Assembly: GCA_002083525.1 (NCBI GenBank)
Contig: LWDM01000022.1
Coordinates: 187-7,776, forward strand
Origin: Proteobacteria bacterium SG_bin9
GTDB taxonomy: Bacteria > Pseudomonadota > Alphaproteobacteria > Rhizobiales > Xanthobacteraceae
DNA: 7,590 nucleotides
Reading direction: 5' to 3'
Below the pieces are notes generated by a model. The model did no database searches and had not been told where the DNA came from. It saw only the letters and a program-made list of their open reading frames with translations. Of the stretch, positions 1 through 5,788 are shown in pieces (position 1 is the first letter of the stretch; each line of letters opens with the position of its first letter). The translations under genes and the position numbers were made by a program.

Positions 1-541
1 AGGTGCCTTCCTGCTCCAGCGGGTTCTGCGTGGCGAGCACGTGGAACGGCTTCGGCAGATCGTGGCGCGCGCCGGCAACGGTGATGTGCTGCTCCTGCAT
101 CGCCTGCAGCAGCGCCGACTGCGTGCGCGGCGAAGCGCGGTTGATTTCGTCGGCCATCAGAAGCTGCGCGAACACAGGGCCGGCGATGAAGCGGAACGAG
201 CGCTTGCCCGCCGCGCTCTCGTCGAGCACTTCGGCGCCGAGAATGTCGGAGGGCATCAGGTCGGGCGTGAACTGCACGCGCTTGGCGTCGAGGCCGAGCG
301 TGACACCGAGCGTTTCCACGAGCTTCGTTTTCGCAAGGCCCGGAACGCCGATCAGCAGCGCGTGGCCGCCGGAGAGAATTGTGACAAGCGCGCTCTCGAC
401 CACCTTGTCCTGGCCGAAAATGACGGTCGAAATCGCTTCCTTGGCGGAGCGGATGCTGCCGGCGATCTGTTCCGCGGAGCGGACGATGGCGTCCTCGAGC
501 TTCGCGACGCTTTCCGTGCCGGCTTTGTCAGTACGAGTCAC
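1..541 (-). CDS. MoxR-family AAA+ ATPase (partial, N-terminal ~180 residues)
   Basis: MoxR ATPases are cytoplasmic AAA+ chaperone-like proteins thought to help mature or activate partner proteins, often with von Willebrand A-domain proteins encoded next to them. The translation shows Walker A GVPGLAKT at residues 65-72, the MoxR-typical FTPDLMPSDILG at about 91-102, Walker B LLMADEIN at about 127-134, and sensor-1 ATQNP at 169-173. The gene runs off the left edge, so the C-terminal lid domain is not seen; family members are usually about 330 residues. I chose the GTG start at 541 because AAGGAG lies 6 bases upstream and no ATG occurs in frame before the upstream stop at 596-598. The expected downstream partners (DUF58 and Bat-like proteins) would lie outside the window. 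The family call is secure; the cellular substrate is unknown. Confidence 0.95.
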   Translation of the reverse strand, partial: MTRTDKAGTESVAKLEDAIVRSAEQIAGSIRSAKEAISTVIFGQDKVVESALVTILSGGHALLIGVPGLAKTKLVETLGVTLGLDAKRVQFTPDLMPSDILGAEVLDESAAGKRSFRFIAGPVFAQLLMADEINRASPRTQSALLQAMQEQHITVAGARHDLPKPFHVLATQNPLEQEGT

Positions 542-547
542 GAGCAG

Positions 548-553
548 CTCCTT
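548..553 (-). promoter_or_regulatory. Ribosome binding site of the moxR-like gene
   Basis: AAGGAG sits 6 bases before the GTG at 541 on the minus strand. It decides the start, because the reading frame stays open upstream to 595 but has no ATG there. Confidence 0.75.
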
Positions 554-602
554 GCCTTTTGCGCCGGTATCGCGGGCGTCATCGCGGTGATTCCCTCATG
601 CT

Positions 603-621
603 AGGCCCAAGCGGCGGGCCT
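603..621. repeat. GC-rich inverted repeat
   Basis: AGGCCC (603-608) and GGGCCT (616-621) form a 6-base-pair stem with a 7-base loop. No T-run follows on either strand, so it does not look like a simple intrinsic terminator. It lies about 60 bases upstream of the moxR-like start, where a promoter or leader hairpin is possible. Confidence 0.4.
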
Positions 622-711
622 GCATGACTTTCAATGTGACTATCCCCACCTTATCGGCCAGGGGGTGGTCGCCGGATCACGATCAGGAGACTTCCGCCAA
701 AATTCAGTGCA

Positions 712-729
712 TCATTCGTGCCAGAATGA
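712..729. repeat. Inverted repeat upstream of DUF1285 operon
   Basis: TCATTC (712-717) and GAATGA (724-729) are perfect 6-base arms around a 6-base spacer. The site ends 22 bases before the ATG at 752. An operator for a dimeric repressor or a weak leader hairpin are both possible; no known consensus is recognised. Confidence 0.4.
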
Positions 730-737
730 CGCCTTAC

Positions 738-747
738 AGTCCGGACT
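738..747. repeat. 10-base perfect palindrome at the DUF1285 translation start
   Basis: AGTCCGGACT is a perfect palindrome ending 4 bases before the ATG at 752. It occupies the place where a Shine-Dalgarno sequence would normally be. Several 10-base palindromes are expected by chance in a window this long, so only its position makes it notable. Confidence 0.35.
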
Positions 748-751
748 AACC

Positions 752-1342
752 ATGGCGAACCAAGGGCAAACCGCGCAAAGCCTTGATGGATTGACCGATG
801 CAGCTCGCAAGGCGGGTGCGCGCGGTTTACCGCCAGTGCATCTGTGGAACCCGCCGTTTTGCGGTGATCTCGACATGCGGATCGCCCGCGACGGCACCTG
901 GTTCTACAACGGCACGCCGATCGGGCGGCCGGCGCTGGTGCGGCTGTTTTCCACGATCCTCAAGCGCGAGAACGGCAAGCACTTCCTCGTCACGCCGGTC
1001 GAAAAGGTCGGAATCCGGGTCGACGATGCGCCGTTCCTTGCGGTGGAAATGTCACGCGAGGGCAGCGAGGGCGGCACGCTGCGCTTCCGTACCAACGTCG
1101 ACGACTGGGTGACATGCGATGCCGCGCATGGTTTGCGCTTCGAACGCGACAAGGATGACGGGCTGACGCCGTATCTTCACGTGCGCGCCGACCTTTGGGC
1201 CAAGGTGACACGCGCGATCTACTACGATCTGGTTGACTTGGGCGAAGAGCGGATGGTCGATGGCGTCATGAAATTCGGGATTCGCTCCGGCGACGCGTTC
1301 TTCGCGATGGCCGACGCGAATGAGATGGGACCTGCTGCTTGA
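752..1342 (+). CDS. DUF1285 domain-containing protein
   Basis: The function is unknown. The 196-residue product matches my memory of the DUF1285 family, conserved in alphaproteobacteria. The family-like part begins at about residue 28 with VHLWNPPFCGDLDMRI and continues through FYNGTPIGRPALVRLF (about 51-66), ILKRENGKHFLVTPVEKVGI (69-88) and DDAPFLAVEM (91-100). No signal peptide or membrane segment is seen, so it is probably cytoplasmic. The ATG at 752 was chosen because the upstream in-frame extension from the GTG at 665 has no family-like sequence. No clear Shine-Dalgarno precedes the ATG; another GTG at 707 is a weaker alternative. It is the first gene of a four-gene operon, and its TGA stop at 1340-1342 overlaps the TTG start of the NUDIX gene, suggesting coupled translation. 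Confidence 0.88.
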   Translation: MANQGQTAQSLDGLTDAARKAGARGLPPVHLWNPPFCGDLDMRIARDGTWFYNGTPIGRPALVRLFSTILKRENGKHFLVTPVEKVGIRVDDAPFLAVEMSREGSEGGTLRFRTNVDDWVTCDAAHGLRFERDKDDGLTPYLHVRADLWAKVTRAIYYDLVDLGEERMVDGVMKFGIRSGDAFFAMADANEMGPAA

Positions 1343-2016
1343 CCGACCAGTTGCTGACATCGGAGCCTGCGCAGGTCGAAATCACTTCGGCGGAGTTTTT
1401 TGCCCGCGCCGCGCAGCGTCTGACGTTCGACGTGCCGCGTGGATTGAACGAAGCCGACGTGCTGCCGCCGACCGGCGATCACGGCAACGACTATATGCTG
1501 CAGGTCATCTCGCAGGAGATGCCGATCAAACCGGCCGCCGTTTTGATTCCGGTGGTCGATCATCCGGAGCCGACGGTGCTGCTGACCCAGCGCTCGCCGC
1601 ATCTGTCGAGCCATGCCGGGCAGATTTCGTTTCCCGGCGGCAAGATCGACGCGACCGACGCGTCGCCGCTCGATGCGGCGCTGCGCGAGGCGCATGAGGA
1701 AGTTGGCCTCACACGCGACTTCATCGAGCCGATCGGTTATCTCGACGTTTACGCAACCGGCTTCGGCTTCCGCATCGTGCCGACGGTGGCGCGGGTGAAG
1801 CCGGGCTTTCAGCTCTGGGTGAACGCCTCGGAAGTCGACGACGTGTTCGAGGTGCCGCTGAAATTCCTGATGGACCCGATCAATCACCAGCGGCACAGCA
1901 AGGAATTCCGCGGCGTGCAACGATCGTTTTATGCGATGCCGTTCGAAGAGCGTTACATCTGGGGCGCGACCGCAGGTATCCTGCGTGTGCTGTACGAACG
2001 GATTTACCTCTCATGA
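1339..2016 (+). CDS. NUDIX hydrolase, CoA pyrophosphatase type (NudL-like)
   Basis: This enzyme is predicted to cleave coenzyme A or acyl-CoA into 3',5'-ADP and (acyl-)phosphopantetheine, a cytoplasmic Mg/Mn-dependent reaction. The 225-residue product carries the CoA-specific signature LLTQRSPHLSSHAGQ followed by ISFPGGK (residues 81-102), running into a NUDIX box GKIDATDASPLDAALREAHE with EVGL (101-124). The metal-binding REAHEE segment at 116-121 is intact. The start appears to be TTG at 1339, because the previous gene ends at 1342 (TTGA overlap) and the next methionine codon, at residue 53, would leave out a large N-terminal part. The stop TGA at 2014-2016 overlaps the ATG of the next gene (ATGA). 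The substrate assignment rests on the signature motif and is fairly secure at the family level. The exact N-terminus is less certain because TTG is a rare start. Confidence 0.92.
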   Translation: MTDQLLTSEPAQVEITSAEFFARAAQRLTFDVPRGLNEADVLPPTGDHGNDYMLQVISQEMPIKPAAVLIPVVDHPEPTVLLTQRSPHLSSHAGQISFPGGKIDATDASPLDAALREAHEEVGLTRDFIEPIGYLDVYATGFGFRIVPTVARVKPGFQLWVNASEVDDVFEVPLKFLMDPINHQRHSKEFRGVQRSFYAMPFEERYIWGATAGILRVLYERIYLS

Positions 2017-2276
2017 TCAGGCCGGTGCTGACCGAGATCGGAATTTTTCTCATTCCGTTCGCGGCCTATGCGCTGTTTCTGCTGGCGTCGCGCAATGGCG
2101 TGTTCGACACCGCGTCTTGGCCGGGAAAGGTCGTCCTGCGGCTCGCCATCGTGTCGTTGCTGCTGACGATCGCGAGCCTGGTGCTGCTGGCGAGTTTCTC
2201 CGGTGCGCCGCCGGGTTCGACCTACATCCCCGCGCATATCGAGAACGGCAAGCTGGTGCCCGGAGTCGAGAAATGA
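2013..2276 (+). CDS. DUF6111 family small membrane protein
   Basis: This is an 87-residue protein of unknown function that resembles the DUF6111 family of alphaproteobacteria. Two hydrophobic segments are visible, about residues 7-26 (IGIFLIPFAAYALFLLAS region) and about 40-62 (VVLRLAIVSLLLTIASLVLL region), so a two-pass inner-membrane protein is likely. The C-terminal stretch FSGAPPGSTYIPAHIENGKL (62-81) looks like the conserved family tail and is hydrophilic. The ATG at 2013 overlaps the stop of the NUDIX gene (ATGA), and its own stop at 2274-2276 overlaps the cca start in the same way. The tight coupling implies it is made together with the CoA pyrophosphatase and CCA enzyme, but no functional link can be deduced from the sequence. 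Confidence 0.85.
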   Translation: MIRPVLTEIGIFLIPFAAYALFLLASRNGVFDTASWPGKVVLRLAIVSLLLTIASLVLLASFSGAPPGSTYIPAHIENGKLVPGVEK

Positions 2277-3517
2277 CTGCAGCGCCGTCGCTGCGCGATG
2301 CGCCCTGGCTAAAGGCGGGCCCGGCCGCGCGCGTGCTGGCACTGCTCAATGCCGACGGCGAAGAGGCGCGGGTGGTCGGCGGCGCGGTGCGCAACGCGCT
2401 ACTCGGCATTCCGGTCGGCGACATCGATATCGCGACCACCGCGGTGCCCGACGAAGTGGTGAAGCGCGCCAAGGCTGCCGGCATCAAGAGCGTGCCGACC
2501 GGCATCGCGCACGGCACGGTGACGCTCGTCGCCGACGGGCAGCCGTTCGAGGTCACGACTTTGCGCGAAGACATCGAGACGTTCGGCCGCAAGGCCACCG
2601 TCGCCTTCGGCCGCGACTGGGCGCGCGACGCGCTGCGCCGCGACTTCACAATGAACGGCTTGTCGGCCGGTCTCGACGGTGTCGTGCACGATCATGTCGG
2701 CGGACTGCCGGACATCGCCGCGCGGCGTGTGCGCTTCATCGGCGAACCGTCGCAGCGCATCGCCGAGGATTACCTGCGCATCCTGCGCTTTTTCCGCATC
2801 CACGCCGCGTACGGAACGGGCGAACCCGACCGCGTCGGTTATCTCGCCTGCATCAAGGGCCGTGACGGTCTCGCCACGCTCTCCGCCGAGCGGTTGCGGA
2901 TGGAGATGCTGAAGCTCGCGGCCGCCGGCGGCGCGCTGGCCGCGATCGTTGCGATGGAAGACGCGGGGCTGCTGCTGGCGGTCATCGGCGGCGTCGCCTA
3001 TCGCGGAGCGCTGAAGGCGATGATCGCCATCGAGCGCGACCTTGGCTTGAAGCCCGATGGCGTGCGCCGGCTCGGCGCGCTTGGCGTCGCGATCAGCGAG
3101 GATGCGAAACGTTTTTCGCAGCGGTTGCGTTTGTCCAATGCCGAGACGAAGCAGCTCGATGGCATGGGCCATCGCTGGTGGCGCATGGTCGGTATGGACG
3201 ACGCAAAATCGCGGCGGCTCTTGTATCGCCTCGGTCCCGAGACCTATCGCGACCGGCTCATGCTCGCCTGGGCGCGGGCAGGCGAGGCGGCTCCGCCGGC
3301 GCGCTGGCGCGAGCTTGCGACGCTGCCGGAGCGCTGGAGCGCGCCGAAGTTTCCGTTGAAGGCGGCGGACTTCGTCGCGCGCGGCGTGCCGGAAGGCCCG
3401 GCACTCGGACAGGCGCTCGGTCTCGCGGAAGATGCTTGGCTCGCGCAGAATTTTCCGGCCGACACAGCGACGCTTGCGGCGATCGCAGATCAGATCGCCG
3501 CGCGCGCCAGCCGGTAA
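2273..3517 (+). CDS. cca: CCA tRNA nucleotidyltransferase
   Basis: The enzyme adds or repairs the 3'-terminal CCA of tRNAs in the cytoplasm using CTP and ATP without a nucleic-acid template. The 414-residue product shows the class II (bacterial) pattern. The nucleotidyltransferase GG motif VVGGAVRNALLG lies at residues 34-45 and the metal-binding DID at 50-52. RRDFTMNGL lies at 122-130, and RIAEDYLRILRFFRI (162-176) includes the EDxxR motif (165-169) that selects the incoming base. LSAERLRMEMLKL follows at about 207-219, at the start of the helical neck. The length is typical for alphaproteobacteria. The ATG at 2273 overlaps the stop of the DUF6111 gene (ATGA). A longer in-frame reading exists back to 1931 but covers the upstream genes in another frame and is not real. 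It is the last gene of the operon. Confidence 0.95.
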   Translation: MTAAPSLRDAPWLKAGPAARVLALLNADGEEARVVGGAVRNALLGIPVGDIDIATTAVPDEVVKRAKAAGIKSVPTGIAHGTVTLVADGQPFEVTTLREDIETFGRKATVAFGRDWARDALRRDFTMNGLSAGLDGVVHDHVGGLPDIAARRVRFIGEPSQRIAEDYLRILRFFRIHAAYGTGEPDRVGYLACIKGRDGLATLSAERLRMEMLKLAAAGGALAAIVAMEDAGLLLAVIGGVAYRGALKAMIAIERDLGLKPDGVRRLGALGVAISEDAKRFSQRLRLSNAETKQLDGMGHRWWRMVGMDDAKSRRLLYRLGPETYRDRLMLAWARAGEAAPPARWRELATLPERWSAPKFPLKAADFVARGVPEGPALGQALGLAEDAWLAQNFPADTATLAAIADQIAARASR

Positions 3518-3545
3518 TTTTGCTTAAGTTTGAACGAGGGACGGC

Positions 3546-3800
3546 TCAGGCCACCTTGTCCTTGACCCGGCGCTCTTCTTCCTCGTCTTCTTCATCCTCG
3601 TCGTGCTCGTCTTCGTCATCTTCGTCGTCGAGCGGTTCGTGAAGAGCCAGTTCGAGCACGACGGACGGCAGCGTTTCACGGAACAGCTCGCCTTCCTCGC
3701 CGATCCAGACGCACGAGATATCGTCTTCGTGAACTTCAGCAACGGTGAGCGGGTGCCCGCCGGATTTCAGAACGACGACGTCGCCGGGTTTCAGATCCAT
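3546..3800 (-). CDS. DUF2158 (YodC-like) protein with acidic C-terminal tail
   Basis: This is an 84-residue protein of unknown biochemical function. Residues 1-50 fit the small beta-rich DUF2158/YodC family: MDLKPGDVVVLKSGGHPLTV at the start, then ISCVWIGEEGELFRETLP (28-45), including the conserved Cys-x-Trp region (C30, W32). Residues 58-76 form a near-pure Asp/Glu run (18 of 19 acidic, with one His), followed by a short basic segment RRVKDK (77-82). Such tails are often disordered and can mimic nucleic acid or bind basic partners; that is inference here. The start at 3800 is supported by GAGGAG (3807-3812) with a 6-base spacer. The gene is convergent with cca and lies 86 bases beyond the hemF stop on the same strand, so it could be read through from hemF or have its own promoter. 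Confidence 0.85.
   Translation of the reverse strand: MDLKPGDVVVLKSGGHPLTVAEVHEDDISCVWIGEEGELFRETLPSVVLELALHEPLDDEDDEDEHDEDEEDEEEERRVKDKVA
3573..3629 (-). repeat. Low-complexity Asp/Glu codon tract
   Basis: The coding strand here is an imperfect run of GAN codons (GAC, GAT, GAA, GAG) encoding the acidic tail of the DUF2158 protein. On the plus strand it reads as a TCN-rich tract. Such tracts can change length by slippage, although the codon mixture makes this less likely than in a pure trinucleotide repeat. Confidence 0.8.
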
Positions 3801-3886
3801 GACATGCTCCTCGTGTGAATCGTGAGGAGACGCTAGCGCGGTGTCATGACAGAGCGATCACGCTTTCGGCGTTCGCCCCAGATTTG
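3801..3886. other. Short intergenic region between hemF and DUF2158 gene
   Basis: The region holds the Shine-Dalgarno of the DUF2158 gene (GAGGAG, 3807-3812), an 8-base palindrome CGCTAGCG (3831-3838) and a 10-base palindrome TGTCATGACA (3842-3851). Reading from the hemF stop on the minus strand, short stems GGC/GCC and AGCG/CGCT are possible, but no T-run follows, so no confident terminator is called. Confidence 0.5.
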
Positions 3887-4771
3887 TCACGGCCACTTCA
3901 CTTCGGGCGGCAGTGACGACAGAATCGAGTCGACATTACCGCCGGTCTTCAGGCCGAACGTGGTTCCGCGATCGTAGAGCAGATTGAATTCGACATAACG
4001 GCCGCGGCGGATGAGTTGTTCCTCGCGATCCTGCGGCGTCCACGCGGTCGCGAAGTTGCGCCGCACCAGCTCCGGATAAATTTTGAGCAGTGCGCGGCCG
4101 ACGTCCTGCGTGAATGCGAAGTCGGCATCCCAGTCGCCGGAATTGTGGTGGTCGTAGAAGATGCCGCCAATGCCGCGTGCTTCCTTGCGATGGGGCAGAT
4201 AGAAATACTCGTCGCACCACTTCTTGTATTTGTCATAGTCGGCGACCGCATGCGCATCGCACGCCGTCCTGAACGCGGCATGAAACGCGACCGTATCGGG
4301 ATCGTCCTGCGTGCGCCGCCGGTCAAGCACCGGCGTGAGGTCACCGCCGCCGCCGAACCACGTCTTTGTCGTCACCACGAAGCGCGTGTTCATGTGCACG
4401 GCCGGCACGTGCGGACTGCGCATGTGGGCGATCAGCGAAATGCCAGAGGCCCAGAAGCGCGGATCGTCGGCCGCGCCTGGAATCTGCGCGCGGAACTCCG
4501 GCGCGAACTCGCCATGCACGGTCGAGCAGTGCACGCCGACCTTCTCGAACAGCCGCCCGTGCATCATCGCCATCGTGCCGCCGCCGCCCGGCGCGCCGGA
4601 GTGATCGGTGCGCTGCCATGGCGTGCGTTCGAAGCGGCCTGGGCTGCCTGTGTAGAGAGAGGCGGGCGCTTCGTCCTCGAGCGCCTCGAACGCTGCGCAA
4701 ATCTGATCGCGCAGGCTTTCGAACCATGTCCGCGCGGTCTGCTTGCGGCTATCGAGCGCGGACATGTCCAT
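3887..4771 (-). CDS. hemF: Oxygen-dependent coproporphyrinogen III oxidase
   Basis: HemF converts coproporphyrinogen III to protoporphyrinogen IX by two oxidative decarboxylations using O2, a late cytoplasmic step of heme synthesis. The 294-residue product matches the family length (about 300). Recognisable family segments are SPGRFERTPW (43-52), GGGGTMAMMHGRLFEKVGVH (62-81), HMNTRFVVT with WFGGGGDLTP (126-147), DYDKYKKWCDEYFYLPHR (178-195) followed by GIGGIFYDH, and the C-terminal GRYVEFNLLYDRGTTFGLKT (257-276) followed by GGNVDSILSSLPP. The ATG at 4771 shares one base with the queD stop (TAATG). A second ATG two codons later (MDM) cannot be excluded. No clear Shine-Dalgarno is seen, so coupled re-initiation from queD is likely. 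It is the last gene of the trmL-queE-queD-hemF unit. Confidence 0.97.
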   Translation of the reverse strand: MDMSALDSRKQTARTWFESLRDQICAAFEALEDEAPASLYTGSPGRFERTPWQRTDHSGAPGGGGTMAMMHGRLFEKVGVHCSTVHGEFAPEFRAQIPGAADDPRFWASGISLIAHMRSPHVPAVHMNTRFVVTTKTWFGGGGDLTPVLDRRRTQDDPDTVAFHAAFRTACDAHAVADYDKYKKWCDEYFYLPHRKEARGIGGIFYDHHNSGDWDADFAFTQDVGRALLKIYPELVRRNFATAWTPQDREEQLIRRGRYVEFNLLYDRGTTFGLKTGGNVDSILSSLPPEVKWP

Positions 4772-5136
4772 TAGTTAGCAGGCCCGAAGTAGCTGCAACT
4801 CTCGTTGCAGCTGTCGCGAAAAACGGTGACGCGGGTGATGTGACCGGCCTCCTGCACGCGCTCCCAAATGTAGCGCGAGAGATTTTCCAAGGTCGGCGCG
4901 CCGAGCGCGTTGACGTTATTGAGCAGCTTGTGGTCGAGCAGCTTCTGCACCTCGTTGATGCGCGCTTCGAGCACGCCGAGGTCCATCACCATGCCGGTTG
5001 CAGGATCGGGTTCGCCGCGCAGCGCCACCTCGGCACGGAACGAATGGCCGTGAATCTCCTCGCTCGCCGCGCCGAACGTGGTGCCGGGCAGCGAATGTGC
5101 GGCCTCGAAGCGAAACGATTTGGTCAGTTCCCACAT
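4771..5136 (-). CDS. queD: 6-carboxytetrahydropterin synthase-like protein (QueD family)
   Basis: QueD converts dihydroneopterin triphosphate to 6-carboxy-5,6,7,8-tetrahydropterin, the first pathway-specific step to queuosine. The 121-residue product has the zinc histidines H14, H29 and H31 (AAH and HGHSF) and the catalytic Asp-His pair D68-H69 (LDHKLLN). It also has the family PTLEN segment (81-85). The residue that is the catalytic cysteine in E. coli QueD (C-x3-HGH) aligns with Ser25 in SEEIHGH, and the usual Glu near the C-terminus (KETC in E. coli) is Asp108 (RDSC). The queuosine role is therefore supported mainly by its position directly after queE. Nineteen bases separate it from queE, and it overlaps hemF by one base. 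Another pterin-related activity of the same superfamily is the alternative. Confidence 0.88.
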   Translation of the reverse strand: MWELTKSFRFEAAHSLPGTTFGAASEEIHGHSFRAEVALRGEPDPATGMVMDLGVLEARINEVQKLLDHKLLNNVNALGAPTLENLSRYIWERVQEAGHITRVTVFRDSCNESCSYFGPAN

Positions 5137-5155
5137 CTCTCGTCAGACTCTTGAT

Positions 5156-5788
5156 TTAACGGATGCCGAGCGTCTTGTGCGTCTGGACGCTCAGGCGCCA
5201 TTGCGGATGCGTCAGACAATACGCGATGGCTTGTTTTGTATTTTTGACGACATCCGGGCCGTCCATCGGTTGCAGCGAGAACCGCTCGAATGCAAGCCCC
5301 GCGAACGCCTCCGGCATGGCGCCGGGCTGCGGATAGACCAGTTTCAGCTCGTGGCCGGTGCGAACGATGAACTCCGAACCCGCCTTCGGGCTCACGCAAA
5401 CCCAGTCAAGGCCGGGCGGCGGTTCGACCGTGCCGTTGGTCTCGATCGCGATCGTGAATCCTTGCGCATGCAGCGCGTCGACCAGCTCCGCATCGACCTG
5501 CAGCAGCGGTTCGCCGCCGGTCAGTACCGCGTAGCGTTCGTCATCCGATCCGGTCCACTGCGCGGCGATCGTCGCGGCAAGATCGGCGGCGGTGGCGTAG
5601 CGGCCGCCGAGCGTGCCATCCATGCCGACGAAATCGGTGTCGCAGAATTTGCAGGTGGCGCTGGCGCGGTCTTCCTCGCGGCCGGTCCACAGGTTGCAGC
5701 CACTGAATCGGCAGAACACGGAGGCGCGGCCCGCATGGGCGCCTTCGCCCTGCAGGGTCAGGAAGATTTCCTTGACCGCGTAACTCAC
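5156..5788 (-). CDS. queE: 7-carboxy-7-deazaguanine synthase (radical SAM)
   Basis: QueE uses S-adenosylmethionine and a [4Fe-4S] cluster to contract the pterin ring of 6-carboxytetrahydropterin, giving 7-carboxy-7-deazaguanine on the route to queuosine. The 210-residue product begins with the family segment EIFLTLQGEGAHAGRASVFC (7-26). The cluster cysteines C31, C46 and C49 have CX14CX2C spacing, the expanded form known from Burkholderia multivorans QueE rather than the usual CX3CX2C. D50-T51 directly follow; Thr51 is the magnesium-binding position in that enzyme. The SAM-binding TGGEP is at 90-94, and ETNGT follows later. The start is GTG at 5788, supported by GGAG 8 bases upstream and by its 4-base overlap with the trmL stop (GTGA). 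queC and queF are not in this window. Confidence 0.95.
   Translation of the reverse strand: MSYAVKEIFLTLQGEGAHAGRASVFCRFSGCNLWTGREEDRASATCKFCDTDFVGMDGTLGGRYATAADLAATIAAQWTGSDDERYAVLTGGEPLLQVDAELVDALHAQGFTIAIETNGTVEPPPGLDWVCVSPKAGSEFIVRTGHELKLVYPQPGAMPEAFAGLAFERFSLQPMDGPDVVKNTKQAIAYCLTHPQWRLSVQTHKTLGIR

Larger units (their letters stand above)
542..751. other. Divergent intergenic region between moxR-like gene and DUF1285 operon
   Basis: This 210-base stretch must carry the promoters for both flanking units, which are transcribed away from each other. I could not pick convincing -35/-10 pairs. It contains a GC-rich inverted repeat (603-621), a weaker CCACC/GGTGG pair (646-650 and 664-668), and two dyads close to the DUF1285 start (712-729 and 738-747). 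No credible small gene is visible. Confidence 0.6.

Noticed and set aside
3..604. Long plus-strand open readings opposite the moxR-like gene
   Set aside because: They are high-GC shadows; the minus-strand translation carries intact Walker A, Walker B and sensor motifs.
1931..2272. N-terminal extension of cca
   Set aside because: It overlaps the NUDIX and DUF6111 genes in another frame; the ATG at 2273 gives the normal family start.
3518..3545. Bidirectional terminator between cca and the DUF2158 gene
   Set aside because: The 28-base convergent gap has no stable hairpin followed by a T-run on either strand that I can see.
3573..3629. Serine-rich protein on the plus strand across the TCN tract
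   Set aside because: It is the reverse complement of the Asp/Glu codon tract of the DUF2158 gene and has no domain or start signal of its own.
4016..4774. A 252-codon plus-strand reading opposite hemF
   Set aside because: It lies entirely across hemF on the other strand, has no recognisable domain, and hemF is full length with all family motifs.
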